Assembly (NCBI GenBank): GCA_007922195.1
Contig: ML682092.1
Span: forward strand, 692,376 to 756,375
Length of the DNA: 64,000 nt
Reading direction: 5' to 3'
From: Podocnemis expansa
Taxonomy: Eukaryota; Chordata; Testudines; Podocnemididae
Made by a program: the position numbers and the translations under genes. Below, one piece after another: positions 1-11,089 of the stretch; the stretch's first letter is position 1, and the number at the start of each line of letters is the position of its first letter. The notes under the pieces are model-generated. The model saw only the letters and a program-made list of their open reading frames with translations. It did not search any database and was not told the DNA's origin.

Positions 1-640
1 GGGAGATAGAAGCACATACCCTATCCTCACATCCCTAAAAAATCCTGTAGCACTCAAAGGGAATGAGAGGGACTACTAAACACTGTTCCAGGGTCACTCA
101 AGCTACTGGGCCATAACCCCATACTAAACAACTCCTGAAGGTGTGAACTCCTTCTCCACCACATCCCACAGGTAGTCTGGAATATAGGGAGAGACCACCT
201 GAGAACATACGCCTGTGGCAGAGAGAAAAGGGACACACCTGTAAACAAGTTTCCCATCCCAGCCCATATATTCACTATCTTCTCAAATCACTCTTCCCCG
301 CAAATTGAAGTGAGGGAAATTTGATGGTCATGGACAGCCAACCTCCCACTGTGTAGGGAGATCATCTAGATCAGGGACAAACATTGCTTCCTTCCATTAT
401 TTATTCCCTTCTGTCCTTGTTTCAAACCCTATAGGGATCCATCCTCATGAGAACCAGATACCCTTGGCTTGGACCTCTACCAGAAAGATAGCCTGAGACA
501 AGAACTTTCTCACGATTCGCCTGCAGAGCACATGTATGGTCCCGCTGTTAGCAGCCTTCCCTTCCCTCTAGCCCAGTGGTTCCCAGCCTGTGGGATGTGC
601 GTGACGGGGTGCACTCTGGATTATAAACTACATCATTTTC
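1..640. other. No recognisable feature
   Basis: I see no convincing coding frame or repeat here. Open frames on both strands are short and low in complexity. The last 90 bases resemble the outer end of a miniature DNA transposon of the 'cagtggttcc' type, but no partner end was found. Confidence 0.5.
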
Positions 641-776
641 CTGGGAGAAAATCCCACTTCGTTTTCTCCCATGAAAGCTCATGGAAAAACTAAATCTGTT
701 AGTCTTTAAGTGCCACATGACTCCTTGCTTTTTTTTTTTTTTTTGCTGGACTAGACTAACACGGCTATACCTTTGG
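640..776 (+). mobile_element. Penelope-like element 3' tail (fragment)
   Basis: The segment holds the tail motif seen repeatedly in this window: 'cccatgaaagctcatg', then 'gttagtctttaagtgcca', a T-rich stretch and 'gactaacacggcta'. At 29.7-29.87 kb the same tail follows a GIY-YIG endonuclease remnant, which is why I assign it to Penelope-like elements. A run of about 18 T interrupts it. There is no coding content. A SINE that borrowed this tail is an alternative. Confidence 0.6.
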
Positions 777-1177
777 AAATTGACATGATTTTCCTGTACA
801 CTGGAATTTGCTGCCAATTGCACCTTGTAGTGTTTCTGTGTGGATGCTAATAATCTATTTTGCATGGTTTCTTTAATAATGTGTTTCTTACAACTTCATG
901 CGCGTGAACAAACATGTAACATGCTTTTTCCTTCAAGCGCTGCTCACATCATTCAGTTACAGGTGTCTACGTGCCGCAGCGCATGGTAGCTTGGAAAGTC
1001 TTTAGCTTTAGCCTGTCATGTCAGGGTGCACGGCCAACGCCCCCTCCACACTGTGGCTGCAGCTATATAGGTGACTGTGACCCTGACCCTCCCAGTTCCT
1101 CTTTCCACCATCAGCATTGGTTCGGATCAGCGTTATCTTGCAAAACTCAAGGGCCTGTCTTCAGCGCAAAATTTGAA

Positions 1178-1297
1178 ATGCCAGGATTCAAGCCGTGCTT
1201 AGGATGCTTCAAGGCTTTCCCAATGGACGACCCACACGAGAAATGCCTTGCTTGCCTGGGTGAGTCCCACATCACGGCAGACTACCCCATCTGCTGA
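1178..1297 (+). pseudogene. gag: DIRS gag N-terminal zinc finger (B0)
   Basis: The frame begins MPGFKPCLGC and shows a C-x2-C-x9-H-x2-C-x2-C-x5-H arrangement, the same layout as in all DIRS gag genes of this window, then stops at 1295-1297. In other copies a further C-x2-C pair follows; here it is partly lost (YPIC). The likely role was nucleic-acid binding by the structural protein. The downstream linker continues in other frames, so gag is frameshifted. The start was chosen by alignment to the MPGFKP or MLGFKP start in copies A2, A3 and A5. Confidence 0.65.
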
Positions 1298-1680
1298 TCC
1301 TTCCAGTGGAGGACTCGGCTCGAGAGGTACCGCCATCTCCGCCTCATTTTGGGGACCGGAGCCGCTTCATCTACAAGCAGCCAAGCTGTCAGTGCTCCAC
1401 CAGGCTCTCGACTGGCCTGGGCACAAGCCTCTTGCCAATCCCCGGAACCAGGCCCAAGATCTCAGCCCTTGACAGTACCTTCCAGACATCAATCCTGCCG
1501 GTCCCCTGGTAGCCTTTCAGCCGCCCCTAGCAGACCCATGGCTCAGACACCGGCTCTCCAAGGGCACTCAAATTTGGCTTCAGTGCAAAATACGAGGCAG
1601 CTGGCTGCATCGGCACCGCCTTCCTCGGCATTGCTGAACGCAGTACCGCCCACAAGCCTGGCACCATCCACAAGCCCGGT

Positions 1681-2755
1681 GTAGCCGGGAGCTTTGGCCG
1701 CCCTCTGAGCCTGAGCCAGTGGACTGGCCCGAACGCCCTCCCTGGCCAGACTGGGGAACTGCAACCCTTAAGCCCCAGAAGCAGAGGGGTGGGGCCCGAA
1801 CAGGAAGGGGAAGTATAAAAGGCCAAACCAGAAGCTCTGTTGGGGCTGAGCTCCTGGAGGGGGAGGTTGGGCTGGCCCGCAGGGATCCGGCCCAGAGCAG
1901 GCAGACCCGAGCTTGCCGCGGGCCCGCTAACCATTCTACCGAACAGGCTTACGGCCCACCTAGCCTCCCAGGACCGGGCGATTGGGAAGGGAACCCGGAG
2001 GCCACAGACTGGGGAGGCCATTTGAGGGCAGGCCGGTCCCCAAGGCGACAAGCGACTGCTGAGCCATACCCCAGGGAGACCGAGGATCCCATAATCTACA
2101 GTCCCTTTGACCTGGAGGAGCTCCCTTCGGCAGACGAGGAAACCCCTGCTGAGCGTGGACCCCAGGACCTTGAGGAACTGCCCCTTGCTGAGGAGACTGA
2201 CGGGTACGGACCCCAGGACCTTGAGGAATTGCCCCTCGCCGTGGACTCCGCGACATATCCGGACCTACCTCCGATAGACGCAGAGGGATTTGGGGCAATA
2301 CCCCAGGCCAGCTACGAGGGGGACACGGAAGACACCTACCACCTCTGGAAATAGGTACCCGGACCTGGTGAGGAGGTGGGTGGAGGAAGTGGCCCAGGGA
2401 GGGCAGTGAGTTTGGAACGCCCCGTGCCAGCATGTTACGGTTGGGGACCCCACTGGCCCAGTGACTCTCCTCAGGGTCACTGGTAGGGCTCTGGGCTGAG
2501 ACGCAGTGGAGAGGGTGGGCCTGTGTCTCCCTTCCCCCACCTCTCCTCCCGTGGAGCCTAACCAGTGGAGGCCCTACGGAAACCCTGAACCGCCCAGACT
2601 TTGTGTTTGCCTGCCCCGCCCAGGGGGCCGGGGCGCCGGACTTTGTAACAGGCTTGCGCAGCGAGGGCTCAAGCCAGAAACCAGTCCACACCCAGGAGGG
2701 GTGCCTTACCGGCTAACTTCCCCCGGCGTTACTGACCAGAGGCGCCCTCCTGCCT
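1681..2755 (+). mobile_element. Unclassified insertion inside B0, LTR-like
   Basis: This block separates two stretches of DIRS gag linker and matches nothing else in the window. It has a TATA-like 'agtataaaagg' near 1812 and a GC-rich body, and it begins with TG ('tgtagccgggagc'), as an LTR would. An open frame (1719-2354, 211 codons) contains an acidic repeat with the core GPQDLEELPLA. I could not find a clean CA end or target duplication, so solo LTR is a guess. Confidence 0.35.
1719..2354 (+). CDS. Hypothetical 211-aa frame with acidic repeats
   Basis: I do not recognise this product. The N-terminal half is rich in Arg, Gly and Pro. The C-terminal half (about residues 125-185) has three related acidic units: FDLEELPSADEETP, GPQDLEELPLAEET and GPQDLEELPLAVDS. 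It lies wholly inside the insertion that splits DIRS copy B0, downstream of a TATA-like box at 1812. It may be a fortuitous frame in a GC-rich LTR or a remnant of a retroelement polyprotein. No domain, signal peptide or membrane segment is visible. Confidence 0.25.
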   Translation: MDWPERPPWPDWGTATLKPQKQRGGARTGRGSIKGQTRSSVGAELLEGEVGLARRDPAQSRQTRACRGPANHSTEQAYGPPSLPGPGDWEGNPEATDWGGHLRAGRSPRRQATAEPYPRETEDPIIYSPFDLEELPSADEETPAERGPQDLEELPLAEETDGYGPQDLEELPLAVDSATYPDLPPIDAEGFGAIPQASYEGDTEDTYHLWK

Positions 2756-3112
2756 GGCCAGCGGTGCCAAAGGCCTACACCCGGCATTGTCGGCAACTCC
2801 GGCTCTGCTACCAAGCCTGGTACCGCTGGACCCGGCACTGGCACCGATAACACCACTTCCGGTACCGCCATTTCTGGTACCATCGGACTCAGCACCGTTA
2901 ACACCGGCACCGATGCTGGTACCGTCTTGGGTCTCCTCGCCTCTGTCCAACCCGGCACTGTCTAACCCAGTACCGGGCCCAAGTTCTATGGCTCCCCACC
3001 AGTTTCCCAAGGAATTCTCACTACCGGAATACCACCTGTTGGGAGGAAGATCATCCACATCATGCTCAGAGGATCCCTTTCCCCCCACTCAGGAGGAACG
3101 CTGAAGGAAGTT

Positions 3113-3179
3113 GTGTGGACCAAATCTTTTTTATTTCGAAATAACCACTGTTATTTCGAAATAAAAAAGACGTGTGGAC
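3113..3179. mobile_element. Miniature palindromic insertion with 8-bp flanking repeat
   Basis: Two 21-bp arms (3125-3145 and 3150-3170) are perfect reverse complements around a 4-base spacer; the arm core is 'ttatttcgaaataa'. The direct repeat GTGTGGAC flanks the unit at 3113-3120 and 3172-3179. An 8-bp duplication fits a hAT-type miniature element. It sits at the broken end of DIRS copy B0. Confidence 0.6.
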
Positions 3180-3376
3180 ATACCCACAGATATTGACAAA
3201 TTTGTGATCAGATTAACCCTAAATACCATTACCCACTATGCCCTGCACCAAGTATGCTAATACCTAATTGTGCTCTTTGTGTTCATGCTAACACAGGACC
3301 TATGCAGATCAGTTGCCCCCCTTCAGAAGCTGTTATGCACAGCTTCTAAGCCCAACTTACAACTGCTAAGGTGAAA

Positions 3377-3622
3377 AATGGTGGGTTACTCACCAGTAAC
3401 CGTCCTTCTTCAAGATGGGCTGCTCAGATCCATTCAGTAATAGGTGTTTCTGTGCCGGAGCGCTGGCTTGGTCAGAAAAAACTTGTCCTAGCCTGTCAGG
3501 AGAGGGGAGGTGGCCTCCACCCCCCCGCGCCACCCCGTAGCTATATATACAGCCGCCTCCCCCAACCCCTTCTCAGTTCCTTAGAGTCGCCAACTCCAGA
3601 AGCGGGGATGGAGGGAAGGGAC
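3377..3622 (-). repeat. DIRS 3' terminal block of the composite
   Basis: The block starts with 'ggttactcaccagtaacc' and contains 'gcctgtcaggagagg' and a TATA-like 'ctatatatac' at 3541. The same roughly 300-bp unit recurs at 17517, 29061, 44633 and 52440, and in diverged form at 32546, 39154 and 57712. In the DIRS replication model the termini carry the promoter and the RNA ends. Confidence 0.75.
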
Positions 3623-3720
3623 CTGAATGGATCCAAGCAGCCCATCTCAAAGAAGGATGGCTACTGGTGAGTAACCCACCGTTCTTCTTTGAGTGCTGCG
3701 CGGATGCATTCAGTAATAGG
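3623..3720 (-). repeat. DIRS internal complementary region (composite A)
   Basis: The segment joins 'ctgaatggatccaagcag', 'ggtgagtaacccaccgtt' and 'cttctttgagtgctgc', the 3' end of a family A element followed directly by a 5' start. In the element's own orientation it is therefore the complement of the circle junction. This is the diagnostic internal region used by DIRS retrotransposons to rebuild their ends. Confidence 0.75.
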
Positions 3721-6226
3721 TGACTACTAGCCATGCTGATGAATGGTTGGTGGAGTTGGATCTTCCACCTTCAGCACAGCAACATGCCACATAAGGTAGA
3801 TGCCCAGCAACAACATCCTTACCGCAGTCAAGAGGCAAACAGGCCTTGACATGGCCCAGACGAGTCAAGATTTGAGGGCCAACCCAGGATGGAGCAGGAC
3901 CGAACCCACTGAGGGATATACACATAAGCAGGTCAGAACAAGGTCACCATAACTGGAGTAAAGGACGCAACCTTAACATAGGGGGTTGCATTAGGTATTC
4001 CGCATAGGTGGAAATGTGGATGGAGTATGACAGACAGAATATAGTGTCTGGTCATGGGTCTTGCCGGGTGGACTCATGGAAGAACACTGGATGCCAACAA
4101 GTGCAAATTTAGCCATATTGGCCATGTCCCGCACAAGAACGAAGAAAGGGTGGAGATTAGTTCCTGAACTGATCACCCGAAGGATTAGCTGGAACCAAGT
4201 GGTTATGAACTGATCTGGGCAACTAGCGGGTACTCAGATAGTCATAGGGGAGTGACCATACCCCTGTCCAGGTTGTCTGGTCAATGTGAGTGAGGATGAG
4301 GATACGGGGTTGTAATTTGGGCTTGAGAACGACTGATAAGCCCACAAGATGCTAAACCGCAGCATATGGAGGCCAAGCCAAGCAGAACGGGGGCCTACGG
4401 TATGCTAGCTATAAATCGGGTAATGCAGAAGTGCATGTTTTCAGCCGAACAAGTGGCAAGGACCGGGTTCTCACAAGAGAGAGGCTCCGGGGCATAAGAG
4501 TCACCAACAGTAAGATGGCCTAAGGCAGTGTTAATGAGTTAGTCGTTATAGGGCCCGCGGGAGCATGAGAATTCACAGGAAAGACTGGCTGGGCATATAA
4601 TCTCATAGGGTTTCACATCGCAAGAGCCCTCACGAGTGCATGCGGGAGGGAGAGGAAGGGTCGGGAATAGCACCTGCTATCATTTGGCCACCCCATCGAG
4701 GACCAAAGGGTCCGTAGAATGGCCATGTAAGGTCACGGTCTCATCAGTTGCAGTACTACCTGGAGGGATAACGCTATCGATCTGCCATACCACTGTGGTG
4801 CCAAGGACAAACTCCTCAATACATGGATATCTGAAGAACCCCAATGCCAAGGGAGGTTCATTCCTGTCAGCTAGGAAGTGAATCCATCACAGGGTGACAA
4901 CTGCAGCATCTCTAGGACACTCTGGGGGTTAGAGAACCAAGCGAAGTATTTCCCCAGGTGGGAAGCCGGAAGGCAAATTAAGGGAGTACAATCCCCAAAT
5001 TCTTGGATATTGTTGGAAAAATAGGCTCTCTGTCTATCACACCAGTGGGTGGGCAGTGGATGTGAATGGATCCTCAAGCATTGAAGAGGAACCGCAGTAC
5101 TATTGGGCACCACCAATGCACATGGGGGTAACCCCGTGGTAGTACTATAGGTCTACGATCAAACATAGTGAGACGCTCCCGAGAAAGCCAAGGGCGGAAG
5201 GGGGGGCGTGCCCTGTCAGGGTACAAGACTGAGAGGCAGAAGGGGTAGCTACAAGTCCCCTGGGAAGAAACCCCTCTGTCTACACATGGTCACCTGCCCA
5301 GAAAGGCAGCTGGTGGCGTGGGGAGGTGTGTTGGTGGGAGAACGCCCGAAAGGGTGGACTCTTCACAGTTTCCCTATATGGAGATGCAACTAGGTGTCCT
5401 CTCCTGGGTTCCCTGTCTGGGGATCGAAGGAGATATACCGGGCCCATATTTATGGGTGAGGACGTAAGGGAATTGGCCACTTCGATGGGGAGGTGGACTG
5501 AGGATGAGGGTTTGGAGGGTGGGAGCCCTGGTCATCACTAGATCACCACAAGGTGAGGGAGTGGAGTTCCCATAAAGAAGGGGAATGGTAGGGGTAGGCT
5601 GTTCACCTTGGCCCTCTTCAGAGGTAAAGGTCTGCTCTGGCTACGTGGGCATGTCCCCGTCAGTGAGCAGGAGATATTCCTGTTGAATTGGGGTTGGAGT
5701 CACAACGGCTGGTGCCTGATGAACTGATGGTGTGTGACCGGAGGTATCCCTCCCCTCCCCTGACCCGGACATAAGGAGGCCTACCTGAGGAAGTCATCAG
5801 GGCCACAGGCACAGTTCTGTTGCAGGTAGGCTTCAAATATGCGCATCCCAAAGCCTCCACAGCACGGCTGGGGCTACAACAAGACACGCCTCTTGTCCCC
5901 GGCGAGGTGTTGGTGTGGGGAACGCACGGTAGGGGAATATCCGGGAAGGGTGGGATGCCAGGATGGGAAAAGAGGGGCAGTTTTTCATCTTCAGGAGAGT
6001 TGTTGCTTAAGGGGTGTTGGGGGGTAGACCATGGTACTCGGGTACCATCGGTGGAGGCAGTCATCATTATATTGTCGGGGCCTTGTCCCCCAATCCAAGG
6101 TCTGCTCATGCAGTAGCAAAAGGGGGAAAACAAAAAGAGGTTGGGGATGGTTCCCACCAAATGTCCCTTCCCTTAGAGGGGAGAGGGGGTGTTGTGGCCA
6201 TCTGCGGTGCTGATGCCCTAACGTCT
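3721..6226 (-). other. Family A noncoding region (composite, A1 part)
   Basis: About 2.5 kb lies between the A1 gag and the internal complementary region, where an autonomous DIRS would carry RT, RNase H and YR. I found none of their motifs (such as the LRPILD block, MDAS-x-GWG, HSTR or FTTHY) on either strand. The sequence is collinear with 26290-28966 (copy A4, opposite strand), 17859-19540 (A3) and, in part, 7840-8690. Similarity is at the nucleotide level and reading frames differ between copies. Confidence 0.6.
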
Positions 6227-7840
6227 TTATGCCCGAGGATCGAAGTGGGGAGGTGGTGAGTAAAGGGCCCCTCCCTGTGAGAGGAAGGGCAAAGACCCAG
6301 CTTTCACAGAGGATAAAGTGGGGAGGAAAAAAAATTGCCCTGCAGTCCCTTTCTGGGAGAAGATGGGGAATTTGAGGCTAGATAAGTTGGGGGGGGGTCC
6401 AGGAGGGAGGAGGCCAAAGTACTTGGCCTCTCCCCAAGGACCCCAGGCTGTGCCCACCACTGAGAGGGTTTCAAGGGGAAACAAGACATCCCCCTCAAAG
6501 GGCAGGTTGAGGAATGCCTGCTGTGCATTAGGATGCATTCTAGCCTCCCTGAGCCATGCCACCCTGCAGATGGTAAACGCCGAGGCCATGGTGCGAGCGG
6601 CAATGTCCACCACATCGCGTGCCAAAAGGAGGAGGTCCTGTGAAATTAGGTTGCCTTCTTCCAGGAAGGCATCATACTCCTCTCTATCCTCAGGTGGGAG
6701 CAAACTTCTAAATTTCCTGAGTGACTCCCAGACATCCAGTAAATATCTGCTGGTTATAGCCCGGCTATTTGCCACTTGTAGTTGGAAGGCCGATGAGGAG
6801 TAAACCTTATGGCCTAGCAGGTCCAGTTCCCTGGTTTCCCTGGAGGGTGGAAGGGGGTCCCTGGGGGGCTCCCTGGGCCCCATTGCCATCTGGACTACGT
6901 CCCTCGGGGGGACTGGGTGGCCAACAGGGGAGGGGTAGCCCGACTCGGACACCTGATACTTCACGCTCGCTGTATTCGAAACCGGGGAAATGGAACTTCG
7001 GCTCTGCCACCAGGAGTGTGCGAGGTACCATACGCTCGGGTGGGGCGGGACTGCTAAGGGCGGTGTCCTGAAGAAGGCTGGCCCAAAGAGGGTATCGAGG
7101 GGGAGACTCAAGGGCTCCACCTCCATGCCTAAATGGGTTGTAGCCCAGCACAACAAATCAAAATACACCGATAGGTTTCCTGTGTAAGACCCCGGTGCCA
7201 GGGAGAGGGGTACCGGGAGCTCGCCGTGGTGAAGAGGGAGTACCTTGGGGGGACCATTCTTGTGGCCTAAAATGAAAAGGTGATGGGGCTGATGTGCAGC
7301 ACTGAGGCCGTTTGGAACCCCTGGAAGGTCCCTCCTCCAGGCTGGAAGTAGGGGAGGGGCCCGAGATTCTCGGGCCAGTACCAGTGATGGCGGGGTGGTG
7401 CCAGCCCCCACTGGAGTGGAAGACAGTGGGCTATGTAGTGAGGGCAAGCATCCCGGGTGGACCCAGGCCTTCAAGATGAAGGCCGGTTTGCCCCTTCTGG
7501 TTGGGAGTGGGGCAGGGGGTGTTGGAAGTAGCAGGAGGGCTCATGTTGTCTCCACCACTTCTGGGGTGGATAGGACAAGGGGCGACTCCATTTGAGTCAG
7601 AGGCAAGTCCTTGCCTGGGGAGGGAGGACTGCCTGGGTGGGAGGACTCCCAATCCTGCAGCACCAGGCTCTGGCAGGCCTGTGGTGCCAAGGGTGAAATT
7701 AGCCAGTGCCAGGGTGAGCTCAACACAGGCAAGGCTGGACTGTACCGGGCTGTCGGTGCCGGAGATGATGTGGTGCGGTGCCAAAGCAAGCCCAGTACCA
7801 TCAGTGCTGGGCTAACTAAGGGCGACCTCGAGTGGCACAC
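6227..7840 (-). pseudogene. gag: DIRS gag, LAP2-alpha-like (A1)
   Basis: A 415-codon open frame (7474 to 6227) carries the C-terminal two thirds of a DIRS gag: the motif SRETRELDLLGHKVYSSS near residue 212, then TSRYLLDVW, LISQDLLLLARDVVDIAART and NLPFEGDVLF. These match the gag domain related to the alpha-specific part of LAP2/TMPO. The upstream part (7475-7840) is a Pro/Ser-rich linker in other frames. The zinc finger is missing because the sequence switches near 7840 into noncoding DNA of the A2 half. The frame runs about 50 codons past the conserved gag end. The product would be a capsid-like RNA-binding protein; the gene is frameshifted and truncated. Confidence 0.75.
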
Positions 7841-8693
7841 AGCGTGTGAATTAATGACCTGGAAGCACAGAAGTGCACGATTCCAGCCGAGTTGGCACTA
7901 TGACTGGGCTGAAGCAAGAAAGAGTTTCCGGAAAAATAGTGACTGCAATGTGACCTGAGGCAATGCTGAAAGGTGGTCTACTAGGGCCCGCAGGGCGCTA
8001 GAATGTAGGGAAGGGTCCCGCTAGTCTAGGCTTGTAGGGTTTGCCTCTCAAAGCTCTCACTAGCACGTGAGGGAAATGGAGAGGAACAGAAGAGAGCTCT
8101 CACTGCTGTCCAGTCAGACTCTAGGTGGCTGAAGGAGTCAGAGGAGATAGCTGGAAAAAAAGCCATGGGCTTAGTATCTATGGTGCTTGCTGGGGGGATA
8201 ACGATACCACTTTGCCAGCCAGGGCTGCCAAGGAGGACATTCTTCAATACATGGGTATTGAAGAAACTCACTGCCAAGAAAGGTCCTTCCTAAGCTCGAG
8301 GAAGGAACCTTAACAGAGTGGCTGCTGCCACATCTGAAGGACACTTGGTATCAACGAACCAAACAAAGTCCCCTCCCCAAGGGAAAACTAGCGGCAAATA
8401 GAGGGGGTACCACCCCAAATCACTATATGTTGTATAGACAATGGTTCTCTGGAGGGAGAAGGGGGTCCCCAATCCTCAACTCCTTACTCCTGATCTATTT
8501 CTTCCCCCGCTGGTGGGGGAGGGAAGGCAAAGCAGGGCCTGGAAGGTTCCTAGCAGACCCGTCTTCCCTATGTGTGTGGGGGGTAGTGATACCCTAAGAC
8601 CCCTGCACCCTCTTTGGGAGGGGTGAGTGAAAACCCTCTTCTTGCCACAAGGGCGGTGGAAAGGAAGGGATGTCCCATTTGGCGAGTTGGGAG
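7841..8693 (-). other. Shortened family A noncoding region (A2 part)
   Basis: Segments near 7850-8080 and 8190-8450 align with the composite's own noncoding DNA at about 4400-4640 and 4750-5040. The remaining parts of the region seen in full copies are absent. No RT, RNase H or recombinase motif is present. Confidence 0.5.
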
Positions 8694-10545
8694 CTAAGTC
8701 GGTGGGGCGGGCCTGGGAGGGAGAAGGCAGAAATATTTTGCCTCTCCCCGAGGGTCCCGGGCTGTGCCTACCACTGAAAGAGTTTCAGGGGGAAACAGGA
8801 CATTTCCTTCAAAGGGCAGGTTCAAGACCGCCTGCTGTACATTAGGGGGCACTCTAGCCTCCCTAAGCCAAGCTATCCTGCGGAGAGTAACCGCTGAGGC
8901 CATGGTGCCAGCAGCGGTGTCCACCACATCATGGGCTGAGAGGAGGCAGTCCCATGAGACTGTGCTACCTTACTCCAGGAAGGCATCATAGTTGTCTCTG
9001 GCCTCGGGCGGAAGCATGTTCCTGAATCTCCTGAGTGACTCCCAGACATCCAGCAGGTACCTGCTGGTTATAGCCTGGTTGTTTGCCACTCGCAATTGAA
9101 AGGCAGATGAAGAATACACCTTGCAGCCTAACAAATCCAGTTCTCTGGTCTCCCTAGAGGAGGGGGAGGGGTTCCTAGGGGGATCTCCGGCCCCCGTTGC
9201 CATCTGGACCATGTCCCAAGGGGGAACTGGATGGCCAGTGAGTGAGGGGTAGTCCTATTCTGGTACCCCATACTTCATGCTCGCCGTATCCGAAACTTGG
9301 AGAACAGAGCACGGGTTTTGCCACTGGGAGTGTGCAAGGTCCCATATGGTCTGGTGGGGCGGGATTGCTAAGGGCACCATGGAGATGAACACCGGCCCGA
9401 ACAGTGTATCAGGGGGAAGGCTCAGGGACTCCACTTCCATACCTAAATGGGCCGTAGCTCGGCATAGCAGGTGAAAGTGCTCCCCGAGGTTTCCCATAAA
9501 GGCCTCCGGTGCCGGGGACAGCACGGCACGAGGGATTCACCAGGGAGGGGAGGGAGTTCCCTCAGGGGACAATTCTTGCATCCGCAAACAAAAAGGAGAC
9601 GATGTTCGGTGCTGGTCCCATTTAGAGCCCCTAGAAAGTCCCTCTTCCAGGCTGGAGCTGGGGGAAGGGGATCGGGTTTCCCGGCTCTGTGCCGGCGGTG
9701 GAGTGGTGTCGGCCCCCGTTATGCGGGGAGAAGGAGAGCGCCCCTTTTGAACCCAAGCCTTCAATGAGAAGGCCAGTTTACCCCTCCTGATTAGAGGTGG
9801 GGCTGGAGGAGTCGGGAGGATCAGCAGGGCTCGTGCTGACTCCACCGCCTCTGGTGTGGTTGGGATGAGGATCGCCCCTGCATGGATCGCAGGCAAGTCC
9901 TCGCTAGGGAAGGGAGGGCTGCTTGGGCGGGAAGGCTTTTGCTCCTTTGGTACCGGACTCTGCGGTGCCGAAGGTGGAGTCAGCCAGTGCCAAGGTGAGG
10001 TCGGCACTGGTGAGGCCAGGCTGTACTGGGCCGTCGGCACCGGAGGTGATATGACACGGTGCTGAGGCGACCCCGGTGCCAATGGTGCCAGGCTAACTGA
10101 GGGCAACCTCAATCTGTGCCGAGGTGAACCCAGTGCCAATGGTGCCAGGCTGACTGAGGGCGACTTCGATTGGTGTCGAGGTGCCAAGGTGCTGGGTCGG
10201 CTCTGCGGTGCTGGAGTTGGCACCGAGATGGTGTGGTGGCGGCAGTCACCGGGGACACGGTGCCGTGATGGTGCTGGCGCCGAGCAGGGTCTCAGTGCTG
10301 GGCTCGAAGCCAAAGCCTCGGGTTAAAGGTGCTGAGCCTCCATCCGAGGCTACGGTATGGCATCACTGTTCCCTCTCCTTGATGGTCTGAGGTTTAAAGG
10401 AGAGACAAATGGAACACGCCAAGACCGTGTGGTTTTTGCCCAGGCACCTGAGGCACTTCCCGTGGGGATTGTCCCTGAGGAAGGCCTTGTTGCACTTGAC
10501 ACAGGGTTTGAACCCTAGCATGATTGTAGGCTGTTTCGGTCCAAC
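8694..10545 (-). pseudogene. gag: DIRS gag with zinc finger and LAP2-alpha-like core (A2)
   Basis: Reading from 10.52 kb downwards, MLGFKPCVKC opens a C-x2-C-x9-H-x2-C-x2-C-x5-H-x5-C-x2-C finger. A long Ser/Pro-rich linker with repeated 'SVSLAPLAPGSP' units follows (about 10.3-9.55 kb). The conserved core follows: SRETRELDLLGCKVYSSS, TSRYLLDVW, LSAHDVVDTAAGTMAS and NLPFEGNVLF, ending near 8694. In-frame stops near 9254 and 8969 and frameshifts make it a pseudogene. In DIRS elements gag packages the RNA. No RT follows it. Confidence 0.75.
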
Positions 10546-10898
10546 AGCGGAAGGCTCTTGTGGTGGAATTAAATCCTTGAAGAGATTCTCCCAGTTGGGC
10601 GAAAAGCTGATTCACGACGGACCAGCTGCTTGCGATAGCAAGGAGCGGACATTCCAGATCTGACACGCAAGGTGGAAGAACTGAAACTGAGGAGGGGGTG
10701 GGGAGGCAGCCATATATCTAGCCTCGGGTGGCGCAAGGAGCAGTGGCCGCCTCCCCTCTTCTGACAGGCTAGGACAAAGTTTTTCTGGCCAATCCAGCAC
10801 TCAGGATGTCTCACCTAGGTAATAGGTGTCTCACCTATTACTGAATGCATCTGAGCAGCGCTCAAAGAAGGACGGTTACTGGTAAGTAACCCACCATT

Positions 10899-11089
10899 AC
10901 CTTTCCACATGGCCCTTAGGGGGTGCACTTAGCACTCTAGTTTGTGCACTCGGCACCCTTTTGCTGCTAGGAGGCCAGAATTATGCACACAGCACTAAGA
11001 TTTTATGCACACGGCACCAAACAGGCATGGCATCTTTGATTGACAGCAGGAACATCACTGCCCTGGGGAAAGACCCAAGGCACAGGTAC
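10899..11089. other. No recognisable feature
   Basis: Low-complexity flank of the DIRS composite with short 'gcacacggcac' and 'gcactcggcac' type repeats. No gene or named repeat is visible. Confidence 0.4.

Larger units (their letters stand above)
929..3112 (+). mobile_element. DIRS retrotransposon copy B0, 5' part (gag only, broken)
   Basis: The 5' end ('ccttcaagcgctgctcac', then 'attcagttacaggt') matches the 5' ends of copies B1 (30309) and B2 (35787). Next come the shared leader with a TATA-like 'gctatatagg' near 1062, the gag zinc finger and a Pro/Ser/Thr-rich gag linker. Linker-like sequence resumes at about 2760-3105 after about 1 kb of unrelated DNA (1681-2755). RT, RNase H, YR and the 3' terminus are missing, so the copy is dead. 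The 3' side meets a miniature palindromic insertion at 3121-3171. Confidence 0.75.
3377..10898 (-). mobile_element. DIRS family A composite with two gag regions (A1+A2)
   Basis: On the minus strand this runs from a 5' terminus near 10898 through gag A2 (to 8694) and about 0.85 kb of noncoding DNA to a junction near 7840. There a second gag (A1, to 6227) starts within its proline-rich linker, followed by the full noncoding region (6226-3721), the internal complementary region (3623-3720) and the 3' terminal block (3377-3622). It has one 5' end and one 3' end but two gags. The 5' end is atypical: it carries the 'ggttac...gtaacc' motif usually seen only at 3' ends, and a 9-bp hairpin ('taataggtg') near 10821. 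Confidence 0.75.
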
